From assembly GCF_900589395.1 (NCBI RefSeq), contig NZ_UUIS01000018.1:1-64000 (forward strand): a DNA stretch of 64,000 nucleotides, in the 5' to 3' direction. The position numbers were made by a program, and so were the translations under genes. The notes below the pieces were generated by a model. It did not search any database. It was not told the DNA's origin and saw only the letters and a program-made list of their open reading frames with translations. Every line of letters starts with the position of its first letter. Position 1 is the first letter of the stretch. Below are positions 34,210-42,710 of this stretch, one piece after another. The DNA comes from Pseudomonas viridiflava (lineage in GTDB: Bacteria > Pseudomonadota > Gammaproteobacteria > Pseudomonadales > Pseudomonadaceae).

Positions 34210-34751
34210 GGATGTTGACCATGCGGCGCCTGCTTTCCCTGCTGCCTGCCCTGCTGCTGTGCCTGCCCTTGTCATCCTGGGCGGCTGAGCCGCGCGTGCT
34301 GACCTGGGCCGAGATGATTCCGCCGGATGCACCGGTGGTGGCGCCGGTGACCCAGCCGCTGCACGACATGTCCAAGCTGTCCGATGCCCTGGCCATGGAG
34401 GCCGCGCCCGCCGCCAGCCAGGTGGCGCCCGATGCGCCGGTGGTCAAGGCGCTGGATGGCAAGCAGGTGCGCCTGCCGGGGTACATCGTGCCGCTGGAGG
34501 TCAGCGAGGAAGGCCGGGTGACCGAGTTCTTGCTGGTGCCGTACTTTGGCGCCTGTATCCATGTTCCGCCACCGCCGGCCAACCAGATCGTGCACGTCAC
34601 CAGCGAGCTGGGGGTCAAGGTCGAAGAGCTGTACCAGCCGTACTGGATCGAGGGGCCGATGCAGGCCAGGCACTCGACCAGCGAGCTGGCCGAAGCCGGT
34701 TACCAGATGGTCGCCGACAAGATCTTTGTTTATGAGTTGTCGGATTCCTGA
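34206..34751 (+). CDS. DUF3299 periplasmic protein
   Basis: 181 aa starting by ATGA overlap with the permease (in-frame alternatives at 34212 and 34221). Signal peptide LLSLLPALLLCLPLSSWAA. Single DUF3299 domain with the marker LLVPYFGACIHVPPPPANQ and GYIVPLE. Its single cysteine in the GACIH motif could be a metal ligand. Belongs to the Zur-type operon; likely a periplasmic accessory of the ABC system. Confidence 0.85.
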   Translation: MRMLTMRRLLSLLPALLLCLPLSSWAAEPRVLTWAEMIPPDAPVVAPVTQPLHDMSKLSDALAMEAAPAASQVAPDAPVVKALDGKQVRLPGYIVPLEVSEEGRVTEFLLVPYFGACIHVPPPPANQIVHVTSELGVKVEELYQPYWIEGPMQARHSTSELAEAGYQMVADKIFVYELSDS

Positions 34752-34778
34752 CTGTTTCAAGGCTTCATTGCGATTTCA

Positions 34779-34792
34779 TTGAGCTGCGTCAA
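34779..34792 (+). promoter_or_regulatory. Candidate Anr/Fnr box upstream of oprG
   Basis: TTGAGCTGCGTCAA fits the Fnr-type palindrome TTGAT-N4-ATCAA at eight of ten positions, with symmetrical mismatches. It is 61 bp before the oprG start. OprG is known to respond to Anr and low oxygen in P. aeruginosa. Confidence 0.5.
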
Positions 34793-34853
34793 AGCCGCGT
34801 CCCAGACGCGTGCCTACCATGACACCAGACTTTTTAAACGCTCTGGAGCCTCA

Positions 34854-35540
34854 ATGAACACCTCCTTGCTGCGCGCTTCACTGTGCGCACTCGCCCTCGC
34901 CGTCCCTGCTGCCGCGCAAGCCTACCAACCGGGCGATTTCATCGTACGCGCCGGTGTCGCTCACGTCGACCCACATGAAGACAGCGGCGAAGTCCGCCTG
35001 GACGGCAGCAAGGTCTCGGGCACTAAAGCCTCGCTGGATGGCGAAAACCAGTTGGGCCTGACCTTTGCCTACATGCTGAGCGACCACGTGGGCCTCGAAC
35101 TGCTGGCCGCCACGCCGTTCAGCCACACGGTCTCGGTCAGTGGCCTGGGCGCCGGCCTGGATGGCAAGCTGGCCGACATCAAGCAACTGCCGCCGACCCT
35201 GTCGCTGCAGTACTACCCGATGGCGCCGACCTCGGCCTTGCAGCCTTATGTGGGCGTGGGCATCAACTATACGAAATTCTTTGATACCGACCTGAGCGGC
35301 AACCGCAAGGACCAGGGGTTCAGCAACCTCAAGCTCAAAGACTCGGTCGGCCTGGCCGGCCAGGTGGGCGTGGATTATCTGCTGACCGACAATTTCTTGC
35401 TGAACGCCTCGGTCTGGTACGTGGATATCGATACCAAGGCGACGGTCGACGGCCCTTCGGCGCTCAGTGTCGGCAAGACCAAGGTCGATGTGGATATCGA
35501 CCCGTGGGTATACATGGTTGGAGTGGGTTACAAGTTCTGA
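34854..35540 (+). CDS. oprG: Outer-membrane protein OprG (OmpW family)
   Basis: 228 aa from the ATG at 34854 (GGAG upstream). Signal peptide ending AAAQA, then an eight-stranded OmpW barrel: FIVRAGVAHVDP, GLTFAYMLSDHVGLELLAATPF, PTLSLQYYP, PYVGVGINYTKFF, and a terminal Phe (GVGYKF). Small hydrophobic-molecule channel in the outer membrane. Directly follows the zinc operon as in P. aeruginosa but has its own Anr-like promoter site and terminator. Confidence 0.95.
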   Translation: MNTSLLRASLCALALAVPAAAQAYQPGDFIVRAGVAHVDPHEDSGEVRLDGSKVSGTKASLDGENQLGLTFAYMLSDHVGLELLAATPFSHTVSVSGLGAGLDGKLADIKQLPPTLSLQYYPMAPTSALQPYVGVGINYTKFFDTDLSGNRKDQGFSNLKLKDSVGLAGQVGVDYLLTDNFLLNASVWYVDIDTKATVDGPSALSVGKTKVDVDIDPWVYMVGVGYKF

Positions 35541-35560
35541 GTCAATCCATGCCGTTACCA

Positions 35561-35602
35561 ATGCCCCACACTTTCTTCTGGATCGTGTGGGGCATTTGTT
35601 TT
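35561..35602 (+). terminator. Terminator after oprG
   Basis: Perfect 11-bp stem ATGCCCCACAC / GTGTGGGGCAT with a 13-nt loop, followed by TTTGTTTT. Lies between convergent oprG and the membrane protein gene at 35613, so it may serve both directions. Confidence 0.85.
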
Positions 35603-35612
35603 CAGCCCTTAC

Positions 35613-36110
35613 TCAAGCCGCTGTGGTGTCACCGGCCGGCTCACTGGCAAGCGCAAGATGAAACGTATCGGCACCTGTGGCCCTGACGACCAGGGGCTCG
35701 TCGCAGTCATGGCCACAAGGCATTTTGATACGCCAGGCCCTGACCAGGTACAACTCGGCACACAGGGTGGGATCGGCACCTTTCTGACCGATCCAGGCGC
35801 CAATGGTGACCAGGAAGAACCCCAGCGTCATGAGCGGTCCGGGGATAAGCTGGATCAGCTGAATGAATGTCAGCCCCTCTGGCCCAACCTGAATCGTCGG
35901 GGGGCCGCCAAGACCTACAAGCCCCACCAATGCCACCAGCACGCCAATGATCTGCAAAAGGGTGCCCAGCTTCTTGCTGGACCGTTCATCTTCCCTGGCC
36001 GTTTCCAGATAGGCTGTGTAGTGCTCGGTAAAACGCGCAACTTGATGCTCACCCGGCAATCGGGTCAGTGCCACATCACCATGATGACCCTGTATATATT
36101 TCTCTGACAT
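35613..36110 (-). CDS. Hypothetical two-helix membrane protein
   Basis: 165 aa. The N-terminal 45 residues are hydrophilic, followed by two hydrophobic segments: TLLQIIGVLVALVGLVGLGG (about 49-69) and LIPGPLMTLGFFLVTIGAWI (about 88-107), and a soluble tail with CGHDCDEPLVVRATG. No signal peptide. No family recognised. Convergent with oprG. Confidence 0.6.
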   Translation of the reverse strand: MSEKYIQGHHGDVALTRLPGEHQVARFTEHYTAYLETAREDERSSKKLGTLLQIIGVLVALVGLVGLGGPPTIQVGPEGLTFIQLIQLIPGPLMTLGFFLVTIGAWIGQKGADPTLCAELYLVRAWRIKMPCGHDCDEPLVVRATGADTFHLALASEPAGDTTAA

Positions 36111-36290
36111 GAGCAGCTCCCTTTGATAAGGGCCGGAATATCAGAGAGTTTCAGGGCGCTTTCAAGCCGCTGCCCACTTTAAAGAAAAGTCCTACACAAG
36201 ATTCTCGAAAGGAGCACAACACTGCTTGCTGACGGATTACGCCTGCAAAGAAATGGCAGGGGTTGAGCCAGGCGACACAGGCGGCGGATC

Positions 36291-36330
36291 GCTTGAGCCG
36301 CGAAGGCGCCTGCACGTGCCTGACTCAAGC
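36291..36330. repeat. Degenerate REP-like inverted repeat
   Basis: GCTTGAG (36291-36297) and CTCAAGC (36324-36330) flank a GC-rich core with CCGCGAAGGCGCC, followed by CGCTCCTGCGGGC. Together these recall parts of Pseudomonas REP sequences. It lies in the 240-bp gap downstream of the epimerase gene. Confidence 0.4.
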
Positions 36331-36350
36331 CGCTCCTGCGGGCACACTGC

Positions 36351-37280
36351 TCAGCGACCCAGCAGCCTGGCCAGGCCTTCGTCCAGAGGCGTGGGTGCGT
36401 CCAGGGTGAAACGCTCCAGCAGGCGCTGGTTATTGGCACGCGAGTGACGGATATCGCCCTGGCGTGGCGCCTGGTAGGACACAGGCGGCAGCTTGCCGAG
36501 CACGCTTTCAAGCGCGGCCAGCAGTTGGTTGAGCGAGGTGGTCCGGTTCAGGCCAACGTTGATCGCCCCCTCTTGCGGCGCCGGTTGCTCCAGGGCCTGG
36601 AGCAACAGCTTGACCAGATCGGCGATGTAGAAAAAGTCGCGGGTCTGTTCGCCGTCGCCGAAAACCCTGATCGGCAGGCCTTGGCTGGCGTATTGCGCAA
36701 AGATGCTGATGACGCCGGAGTACGGCGAGGACGGGTCCTGGCGCGGGCCGAAGATATTGAAGAACCGGAACACCACAGGCTCCAGGCCGTGCTCGCGTCG
36801 ATAGAAGTCCAGGTACTGCTCGCTGGCCAGTTTGTCGACGGCATACGGGGTCAGCGGTGCCTTGGTCGTGTCTTCGCCGATCGGCTCGCCTTCGCCATTG
36901 TTGCCGTACACCGCTGCACTGGATGCGAACAGCACACGCTTGATGCCCGCCTGGCGCATGGCCTCGCAGACATTCAGGGTGCCGACGAAGTTGCTCTGGT
37001 GAGTGGCCACCGGATCATCCACCGACGCCTGCACGGAGGCGACTGCGGCAAGATGCACCACGGCCTGACAGCCTTGGGCAGCACGCATCAGCAACTGGGC
37101 ATCGGCCACATTGCCTTCGATCAGCTCCAGGCGCGGGTTGTCCAGCGCCAGGTTGCTGCGTTTGCCGGTAGACAGGTCATCGACAATGCGTACGGCATGC
37201 CCCTTGGCCAGTAACGCATCGGCCAGGTGTGAGCCGATGAAGCCGGCACCGCCGGTAATGAGAATGGGAGCATCAGACAT
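36351..37280 (-). CDS. NAD-dependent sugar-nucleotide epimerase/dehydratase
   Basis: 309 aa from the ATG at 37280 (MSDAPILITGG); the longer frame to 37415 is unconserved. Extended SDR: Rossmann GGAGFIGSHLADALL, HLAAVASV, catalytic Ser in LFASSAAVYG and YAVDK (YxxxK), then RFFNIFGPRQDPSSPYSGVIS and RDFFYIADLV. Similar to UDP-glucose/UDP-GlcNAc 4-epimerases. Its start overlaps the end of the RmlD-like gene by 8 bases. Equivalent to the gene beside oprG in P. aeruginosa. Confidence 0.88.
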   Translation of the reverse strand: MSDAPILITGGAGFIGSHLADALLAKGHAVRIVDDLSTGKRSNLALDNPRLELIEGNVADAQLLMRAAQGCQAVVHLAAVASVQASVDDPVATHQSNFVGTLNVCEAMRQAGIKRVLFASSAAVYGNNGEGEPIGEDTTKAPLTPYAVDKLASEQYLDFYRREHGLEPVVFRFFNIFGPRQDPSSPYSGVISIFAQYASQGLPIRVFGDGEQTRDFFYIADLVKLLLQALEQPAPQEGAINVGLNRTTSLNQLLAALESVLGKLPPVSYQAPRQGDIRHSRANNQRLLERFTLDAPTPLDEGLARLLGR

Positions 37281-38157
37281 GTCGATAGTACCGGTCGAGC
37301 AGAACAGGCAACCCGGCACGCCAGGCGCGGGGCTTGATACCAAAGGTATGGAGGATCTTCTTGCAGGCCAGCACGGCGTGCTGAGGCTCTTCGTTGGCGT
37401 CGGCTTGCGCGGCATGGGCCTGCGGGGTCGGCGACTCGATGGCCAGGGCGTGCAGCAGCCGCGCCTCGGTCAGCACGGCCTGGCCCAGCGCCAGCGGCGT
37501 GGTGGCCTCGTGACCGGCGTAGTGGTAGGTGCCCCACAGTGGCGCCTCGCAGTCCAGTTGCTTGAGCACCGAGAGCAGTACCCGCGCGGCATCGTCGACA
37601 GGCGTCGGATTACCGCGCCGGTCATCGGCCAGCAGCAGCTCTTGCGGCGTTTCGGCACGCTTGAGAAAACGCCCCAGGACCCCGTCGCTGCTGTCGTCGA
37701 GCAACCAGCCAAAGCGCACCAGCACGTGCTGCGGACAGGCCGCGCGTACGCTTTGCTCGATACGCCATAGCGCCTGGCCACGCAGCCCCAGCGGTACGGG
37801 TTCGTCTTTCTCGCTGTAGGCCGTGGCTCGCGAGCCATCGAAGACCCGATAGCTGGACGGCTGCAACAGCATGATGTTGTGGTGCTGGCACAGCTCGGCC
37901 AGGCGTTCGATCGCTCGCTCCTGGTCATTCAAGCGTGTTTCGCTCACGGTCCCGGCCTGGAACCAGTCGAAGTAATAGGCCAGGTTGATCAAGGCATCAG
38001 GACGGGTGTCGTCGAGCAGTTGCGTGAGGCTGGCAGCGTCCCAGCCATCTTGCGGCGGACGCGGCGCGAGGAAGCCAATGTCTTCCTCGGCACCCAGACG
38101 TATCAGCGCCTGCCCGAGGGCATTCCCGCCGCCCAACAGCATAAGGCGCATTCGCAT
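37273..38157 (-). CDS. RmlD-like SDR protein lacking the catalytic Tyr/Lys motif
   Basis: 294 aa. Rossmann start MRLMLLGGGNALGQALIRLG, central SSYRVFDGSRATAYSEKDEPVPL and LVRFGWLLDD are RmlD-like (dTDP-4-dehydrorhamnose reductase). Where RmlD enzymes have YGxSK, this protein reads GLRGQALW, so the Tyr-x3-Lys pair appears absent. It may be a non-catalytic partner or act differently. Translationally overlapped with the downstream epimerase, suggesting a two-component function in nucleotide-sugar or polysaccharide metabolism. Confidence 0.75.
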   Translation of the reverse strand: MRMRLMLLGGGNALGQALIRLGAEEDIGFLAPRPPQDGWDAASLTQLLDDTRPDALINLAYYFDWFQAGTVSETRLNDQERAIERLAELCQHHNIMLLQPSSYRVFDGSRATAYSEKDEPVPLGLRGQALWRIEQSVRAACPQHVLVRFGWLLDDSSDGVLGRFLKRAETPQELLLADDRRGNPTPVDDAARVLLSVLKQLDCEAPLWGTYHYAGHEATTPLALGQAVLTEARLLHALAIESPTPQAHAAQADANEEPQHAVLACKKILHTFGIKPRAWRAGLPVLLDRYYRHV

Positions 38158-38289
38158 AAAGTCAGCAGGCTCGGTATCGAATTCATCAGTTCATTGGAGT
38201 GGAAACGTCTGCAAACATATCACGTTGCCCGGCCAGGCCCAACAGTTGCAAGGTGCCTGCGCCTGGCAGGCCGGGCGCAGGCATACGGG

Positions 38290-40578
38290 TTATCCGGCGG
38301 CGGGAGGTGCGGCCGGTGCAGGCGGACCTTCCAGGGCCGCAGGCGACGGGTTGGCATGGGCGGCGCCAGGGCTCATGACCATCTGGGGATAGGTTTGCGC
38401 AAAGTGGACGTTCGGGTGCTGGTCGACCCGTTTCTTGAGGCGCTCGTTGAAGGCCCGGCCGACGCTGTACTGCCCGCCGGACGAGGTGCGGAACTGCGCG
38501 GTGAGCACCACGCCATTGAGGTCCATGCGGTCCACGCCGAAGACTTCCAGCGGGCCTTGCAGGTTGTTCTTGAGCAGGATGTCCTCGCTGATCGAATGGC
38601 CGGTTTCGCGAATCAGCGCCAGCGCTTCGTCGATGTCGGTGTCGTAGGTGAATTGCACCGAGAAGAACGCATAGGCGAACTGCCTTGACTGGTTGGTCAC
38701 CGCCTTGATCTGGCCGAACGGCACCGAGTGCACGAAGCCCTTGCCATCACGCAGGCGTACGGTACGGATCGTCAGGCTTTCGACGGTGCCGGAATGGCCA
38801 GTACTGAGCACCACCCAGTCACCGATCGAGAAGGTGTCCTCGATGATGATGAACAGGCCGGTGATCACGTCCTGCACCAGTTGTTGAGAGCCGAAACCGA
38901 TCGCCAGGCCCACGACGCCCGCACCGGCCAGCAGCGGCGCGACGTTGATGCCCAGGTTGGCCATGGTGGTGATGGCGCAGATCACCACCAGGATGATTTT
39001 GATCGCGTTGCGCAGCAGCGGCAGGATGGTCTTGGTCCGGGTACTGGGCTGGCGGCCGGCGCGCTGATTGACCGGCGGCTTGAGCGCTTCCTGGATCGCG
39101 GTGTCGAGCACCACCCAGAGCAGCCAGGTGACCAGGAAAATCAGGCCGATGCTGCTCAACGAGTCGCTGATGGCCCGACCCAGGGTATTGCGCTGGGCGA
39201 ACTCGAACAGCGAGAAGCCCCAGATGCGGCCCAGGATTTCGATAAACGTGATCGCCAGGCCGATGCGCAGGCAAGCATGCAGCAGGCTGAGCAGGCGCGC
39301 CTTGTACGCGTGAGTATTACGCCCACCGGCATCGGCGGGTTGCTTGAAGAAGTGCTGGAAGACCGTGCTGAGAAAAACCGTGGCAATCAGCAGCAGCATG
39401 GTGAACAACGCACACCGCAGGGTTTCCTGACTGTCCTCACCGGCACCAATCAGGTTGATGGCCGACACCAGGATCATCAGCAGGATGGGCAAGTGCCACA
39501 GGCTGGAAAAGACCTTGAGCGATTGCTGCAGGGCCGGTTGTTGCATACGGCTGGCCAACGAGCGATTGCGGATCAGGTGCGCAACCGGACGCCGCATGCG
39601 AATAACCAGCAGGCAGAACACGGCCGAGGCAACCAGGCCGGTGAACACCGCCACGCTGGTGGTGACGTTGCTGCCAAACTGCCGGGCAATCTGCGGGCTG
39701 GTCAGGGCATCGCTCAGCGCGGCCAGAAAACCGATGACGAACAACGGGCGCGGGCTGTACTGCCGGATGATGTGCACCGCCGTGCGCTTGTGACCGCCAT
39801 TGAACATCACGATCACGCACAACAGCACGGAGGTGGAAAAGATGCCGCTGCTGGTGGCGTAGGCAAAGCACAGCGCCAGCGCACGACCGATCGAGGACGG
39901 CAGCATCTGGCTGATGTACAGGGTCAGTGGCAGGCAGATGACCGCCGGCAGCGTAAACGGCAGGATGTAGCGCAACAACGCCTGGATGCGCATGCGCGTG
40001 CTCATGAACGCGCGACGGTTCAGACGGCCGGCAATGAAACGCCCCAGGGCGTACAGCAACGCAAACGCGCCCATCCAGACCAGGGTCAGCAGCAGAAAGT
40101 CGCCCACCATCGCCCAGGCGCTGCGCTCGGACGGCTTCTTGACCAGGCGTCCCAATTCATTGGCTGCACGGTCGGCGCGTACACGCCAGGTGTCGTAGAG
40201 GTTTTCATCGAGATTCAGGGCATGCTGTACATCCTCGATGCTGGTGCTCAAGGCCCCGAGCAAGCCGCCTTGCAGCAGGATTTCCGGTTGCGCCGGCTCC
40301 CCCTCGGCGGGCTTTTCCGCTGCCGCCTTTTTTTCCTGTTGTTCCTGCTTTTCCTGTGCGGCTTCTTTCTTTTCTTGCGCCGCCTCTTTCTTTTCCTGTG
40401 CAGCTTCTCTTTTTGCCTGCGCCGCCTCTTTCTCGGCAGGCCCTGAGGCGGCCTTGTCATCAGGCTGGTCGGCCGCCGCGCCCATCGGCAGGGATGGCAC
40501 CTCGGCGGCCTGCAACGACAGGCCGCCGGCAAACGACAACACCAACAGCAGAATCAGGGTTTTCAACTGAGCCGCCAC
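38290..40578 (-). CDS. Large MscS-family mechanosensitive channel (YbiO-like)
   Basis: 762 aa from a GTG at 40578 with a strong AGGAGGAG upstream; the ATG at 40719 has no such support and adds unconserved sequence. Signal peptide ending GGLSLQAAE. Residues about 43-85 hold tandem heptads of the type AAQEKKE, a charged coiled coil. About nine to eleven membrane helices follow. The MscS pore and beta domain is at about 540-680: LLAGAGVVGLAIGFGSQQ, IIEDTFSIGDWV, VHSVPFGQIKAVTN. Final Pro/Ala tail. Releases solutes on osmotic downshock. Moderate-conductance YbiO family is the nearest type. Confidence 0.88.
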   Translation of the reverse strand: MAAQLKTLILLLVLSFAGGLSLQAAEVPSLPMGAAADQPDDKAASGPAEKEAAQAKREAAQEKKEAAQEKKEAAQEKQEQQEKKAAAEKPAEGEPAQPEILLQGGLLGALSTSIEDVQHALNLDENLYDTWRVRADRAANELGRLVKKPSERSAWAMVGDFLLLTLVWMGAFALLYALGRFIAGRLNRRAFMSTRMRIQALLRYILPFTLPAVICLPLTLYISQMLPSSIGRALALCFAYATSSGIFSTSVLLCVIVMFNGGHKRTAVHIIRQYSPRPLFVIGFLAALSDALTSPQIARQFGSNVTTSVAVFTGLVASAVFCLLVIRMRRPVAHLIRNRSLASRMQQPALQQSLKVFSSLWHLPILLMILVSAINLIGAGEDSQETLRCALFTMLLLIATVFLSTVFQHFFKQPADAGGRNTHAYKARLLSLLHACLRIGLAITFIEILGRIWGFSLFEFAQRNTLGRAISDSLSSIGLIFLVTWLLWVVLDTAIQEALKPPVNQRAGRQPSTRTKTILPLLRNAIKIILVVICAITTMANLGINVAPLLAGAGVVGLAIGFGSQQLVQDVITGLFIIIEDTFSIGDWVVLSTGHSGTVESLTIRTVRLRDGKGFVHSVPFGQIKAVTNQSRQFAYAFFSVQFTYDTDIDEALALIRETGHSISEDILLKNNLQGPLEVFGVDRMDLNGVVLTAQFRTSSGGQYSVGRAFNERLKKRVDQHPNVHFAQTYPQMVMSPGAAHANPSPAALEGPPAPAAPPAAG
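40329..40450 (-). repeat. Coding heptad repeat in MscS-like channel
   Basis: Tandem 21-bp units encode AAQEKKE/AAQAKRE-type heptads, at least four near-identical copies in a row. Such repeats are prone to length change by slippage. Confidence 0.75.
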
Positions 40579-40954
40579 GCCACTCCTCCTGCATAAACAT
40601 TCAAGGGACGGGCATTCGCCCACCAGAAACTGATTACCATTCGTCCCGCAAAGTTCGCAGGGCAAAGAAGATTTCATGCGGCATAGACGCCTTGCGATGG
40701 CTTGAATATCGCCGAACAAGGTTACATTCGAGTGGATTGGCGCAACCTGTCACACTGGTGACGGACCTTGCAGACTGTGGCTTGTAGCCATGACCCGTCC
40801 TTGGACAGGATCCTGTTCAGGGGCACGACAACTGCTCGCATTCAGGGTGTTTTTAGCAACAGTACGTAATACAAAAACGCCATCAGCGCCGCTTTCAATG
40901 GACGGGCTCAAACAATGGCGCTATGAGTGGCAGGTCTTTTCAAGAGCCTGACGC
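40579..40954. promoter_or_regulatory. Divergent intergenic region
   Basis: 376 bp between the MscS-like gene and a small membrane protein gene. Contains a perfect 12-bp palindrome ACAGGATCCTGT at 40805-40816 and a GGGC-ATTC-GCCC mini-hairpin near 40610. No coding frame with supporting features was found. Promoters for both flanking genes must lie here but were not identified with confidence. Confidence 0.4.
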
Positions 40955-41581
40955 ATGAACAGCACACCTCCGTCGAGTCTGGTCGAGACACCCGCCATGA
41001 CCGACACGACAGCCTCAGCGCTGCGGCATCCGCCGATCTGGGAGGACCGCGACGACACGGTCAGATTGAGCTCGCTCGGCACCATGCTGTACATCGTGGC
41101 GTTGTTACTGGCCTTTCCGCTGTACGTGGCCGTGGTGATCTCCATTCACTTGCTCTATCCCGGACAAGGCCTGGTGACCGCGCATATCGACCTGATCGAT
41201 TCGGCTGTGACCTGCATGGTGGTACCGCTGGCTGTCATGCTGGCCGGCTGGATGCTGTACTGGCTGAACGGTGAGCCCGAAGGGTTGGGCTTCTGTTTCG
41301 ATGCGCCGCAACAGCGCTTCACCTTCACCCAGCAACGACCTGCCCGGGCGCCGACGGCGGGCAGTGTGCCCTACAGCAACATCCTCGGTGTCGCCCCCTA
41401 CAAGATGACCGCCTTTAGCGCCATTTCTCATATCGTGGTGTGCTTTGACGATGCCGATGGCAAACGGGTCTGGCTGCGGTTCTGGGTACATATCCAGGAC
41501 AAGGACATGGCGTTTCATACCGCCTGGCTGCGCGAATCGCTTGGCGACAAGGTGGATGACGTCTGTGATCTGGATAAGTGA
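40955..41581 (+). CDS. Hypothetical two-helix membrane protein
   Basis: 208 aa. Two membrane segments: MLYIVALLLAFPLYVAVVIS (about 44-63) and a second at about 86-106 (VVPLAVMLAGWMLYWL). A cytosolic C-terminal domain follows with LGFCFDAPQQRFTF and VPYSNILGV, resembling membrane-anchored beta domains but not identified. An alternative start is 40997. Followed 18 bp later by the small secreted protein gene. Function unknown. Confidence 0.6.
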   Translation: MNSTPPSSLVETPAMTDTTASALRHPPIWEDRDDTVRLSSLGTMLYIVALLLAFPLYVAVVISIHLLYPGQGLVTAHIDLIDSAVTCMVVPLAVMLAGWMLYWLNGEPEGLGFCFDAPQQRFTFTQQRPARAPTAGSVPYSNILGVAPYKMTAFSAISHIVVCFDDADGKRVWLRFWVHIQDKDMAFHTAWLRESLGDKVDDVCDLDK

Positions 41582-41599
41582 AGGCTTCAGAGACCCGGC

Positions 41600-42046
41600 G
41601 TGAACATGGCCATGAATATGTCAGTGAAAAGCCTGTGCCGCGACCTTTTCTTCCTGATGCTGTTGATTTCGGCGGGTGGCGCGAAGGCGCAACCGCACTG
41701 TGGGGATTTCCTCGCGCAACTGAGCAACAAGCCTGAATTTGTCGTGTTGCTGGAATGCACCCAGCACAACGACATCCAGGGAAAACCCTTCGTGGCGCGT
41801 TACCGCGTGAAAGGCTCGGATGCGCATGAGGCTGAACGGTACATGCGCCAGGCCTTCGGCTTGCCTGCGCTCCGGTTCATGTGCTGCGGCTGGGACTCGA
41901 CCCTTCATTTTTACCGTGATGAACAAACACGCCGGCCTTACATGATCGGCATGGGGTCCGAGGAAACGCTAGTGAACACGCGGGATGGGTGGCCTGTGAT
42001 CGCGTTCTTCTATATCAGCGTCTCTTTGTTTACTGAAGACCCTTGA
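41600..42046 (+). CDS. Small exported protein, DUF4952-like
   Basis: Up to 148 aa; GTG 41600 or ATGs at 41606, 41612 and 41618 are all possible starts. Signal peptide (LFFLMLLISAGGAKA). Mature protein has CGDFLAQLSNKP, FVVLLECTQHND, RYMRQAFGLPALRFMCCGWD and a FYISVSLFTED end. The pattern resembles DUF4952 proteins, small periplasmic proteins of unknown role. Cysteines suggest disulfides. It is not beside any toxin gene here. Confidence 0.55.
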   Translation: MNMAMNMSVKSLCRDLFFLMLLISAGGAKAQPHCGDFLAQLSNKPEFVVLLECTQHNDIQGKPFVARYRVKGSDAHEAERYMRQAFGLPALRFMCCGWDSTLHFYRDEQTRRPYMIGMGSEETLVNTRDGWPVIAFFYISVSLFTEDP

Positions 42047-42084
42047 ACGCGCTTGCGCCCATGTCAATGTCATACGTGCGGACA

Positions 42085-42125
42085 GCAAAAAGCGAAGCCG
42101 GATCAATGGCTTCGCTTCTTGTTGT
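42085..42125. terminator. Bidirectional terminator before ssb end
   Basis: Stem AAGCGAAGCC / GGCTTCGCTT (10 bp) with an 8-nt loop, flanked by an A-run on the left and CTTCTTGTTGTT on the right. Sits between the convergent small exported protein gene and ssb. Confidence 0.8.
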
Positions 42126-42146
42126 TACAGCCCTGAAATGCGGCGC

Positions 42147-42701
42147 TTAGAACGGAATATCGTCATCGAAGCTGTCGAAATCCGCAGCCGGCTGCGGTGC
42201 CTGCTGGGGCGCAGGACGCGACTCGCGCTGTGGCGGCTGGCCGTACGACTGTGGCTGCTGCTGAGGGGCCGGCGCCGGACGCGACTGCTGTGGCCGCGGT
42301 GCGGACTGGGCGTAGTTGTTACCGCCGCCGCCCTGGCCCTGCTGGGCATCACCCTGTGGACGGCCGCCCAGCAACTGCATGGTGCCTTGCATGTCGACGA
42401 TGATCTCGGTGGTGTAGCGCTTGATACCGTCTTTTTCCCACTCGCGGGTCTGCAGCTTGCCCTCGATGTAGACCTGCGAACCCTTGCGCAGGTATTCGCC
42501 AGCGATTTCAGCAACCTTGCCGAACATCGACACGCGGTGCCATTCGGTCTTTTCGACCTTCTGGCCGCTCTGCTTGTCGGTCCACTGCTCGCTGGTCGCC
42601 AGACTCAGGTTGGTCACGGCGTTGCCGTTAGGCAGGTAACGGACTTCGGGATCCTGGCCGCATGTACCGACCAATATGACTTTGTTAACCCCACGGGCCA
42701 T
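42147..42701 (-). CDS. ssb: Single-stranded DNA-binding protein
   Basis: 184 aa. N-terminal OB fold (about 1-110) starting [21 protein letters not shown], with [18 protein letters not shown] and [16 protein letters not shown] Gln/Pro/Gly-rich flexible linker leads to the acidic tip [11 protein letters not shown] that recruits repair and replication partners. Coats single-stranded DNA as a tetramer. Lies 9 bp downstream of the MFS gene in the same direction, as in P. aeruginosa. Confidence 0.97.
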   Translation of the reverse strand: MARGVNKVILVGTCGQDPEVRYLPNGNAVTNLSLATSEQWTDKQSGQKVEKTEWHRVSMFGKVAEIAGEYLRKGSQVYIEGKLQTREWEKDGIKRYTTEIIVDMQGTMQLLGGRPQGDAQQGQGGGGNNYAQSAPRPQQSRPAPAPQQQPQSYGQPPQRESRPAPQQAPQPAADFDSFDDDIPF

Positions 42702-42710
42702 AACGTTCTC

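Noticed and set aside
38255..38282. 9-bp GC-rich hairpin after the MscS-like gene as a terminator
   Set aside because: Stem is good but no T-tract follows on the transcribed strand, so it was not listed as a terminator.
38728..40446. 572-aa plus-strand frame opposite the MscS-like gene
   Set aside because: Gln/His/Asp-rich shadow of the codon pattern on the other strand.
40805..40816. 12-bp palindrome ACAGGATCCTGT as a regulator site
   Set aside because: Perfect but short and includes a common six-base palindrome; no matching operator known and no second copy found.
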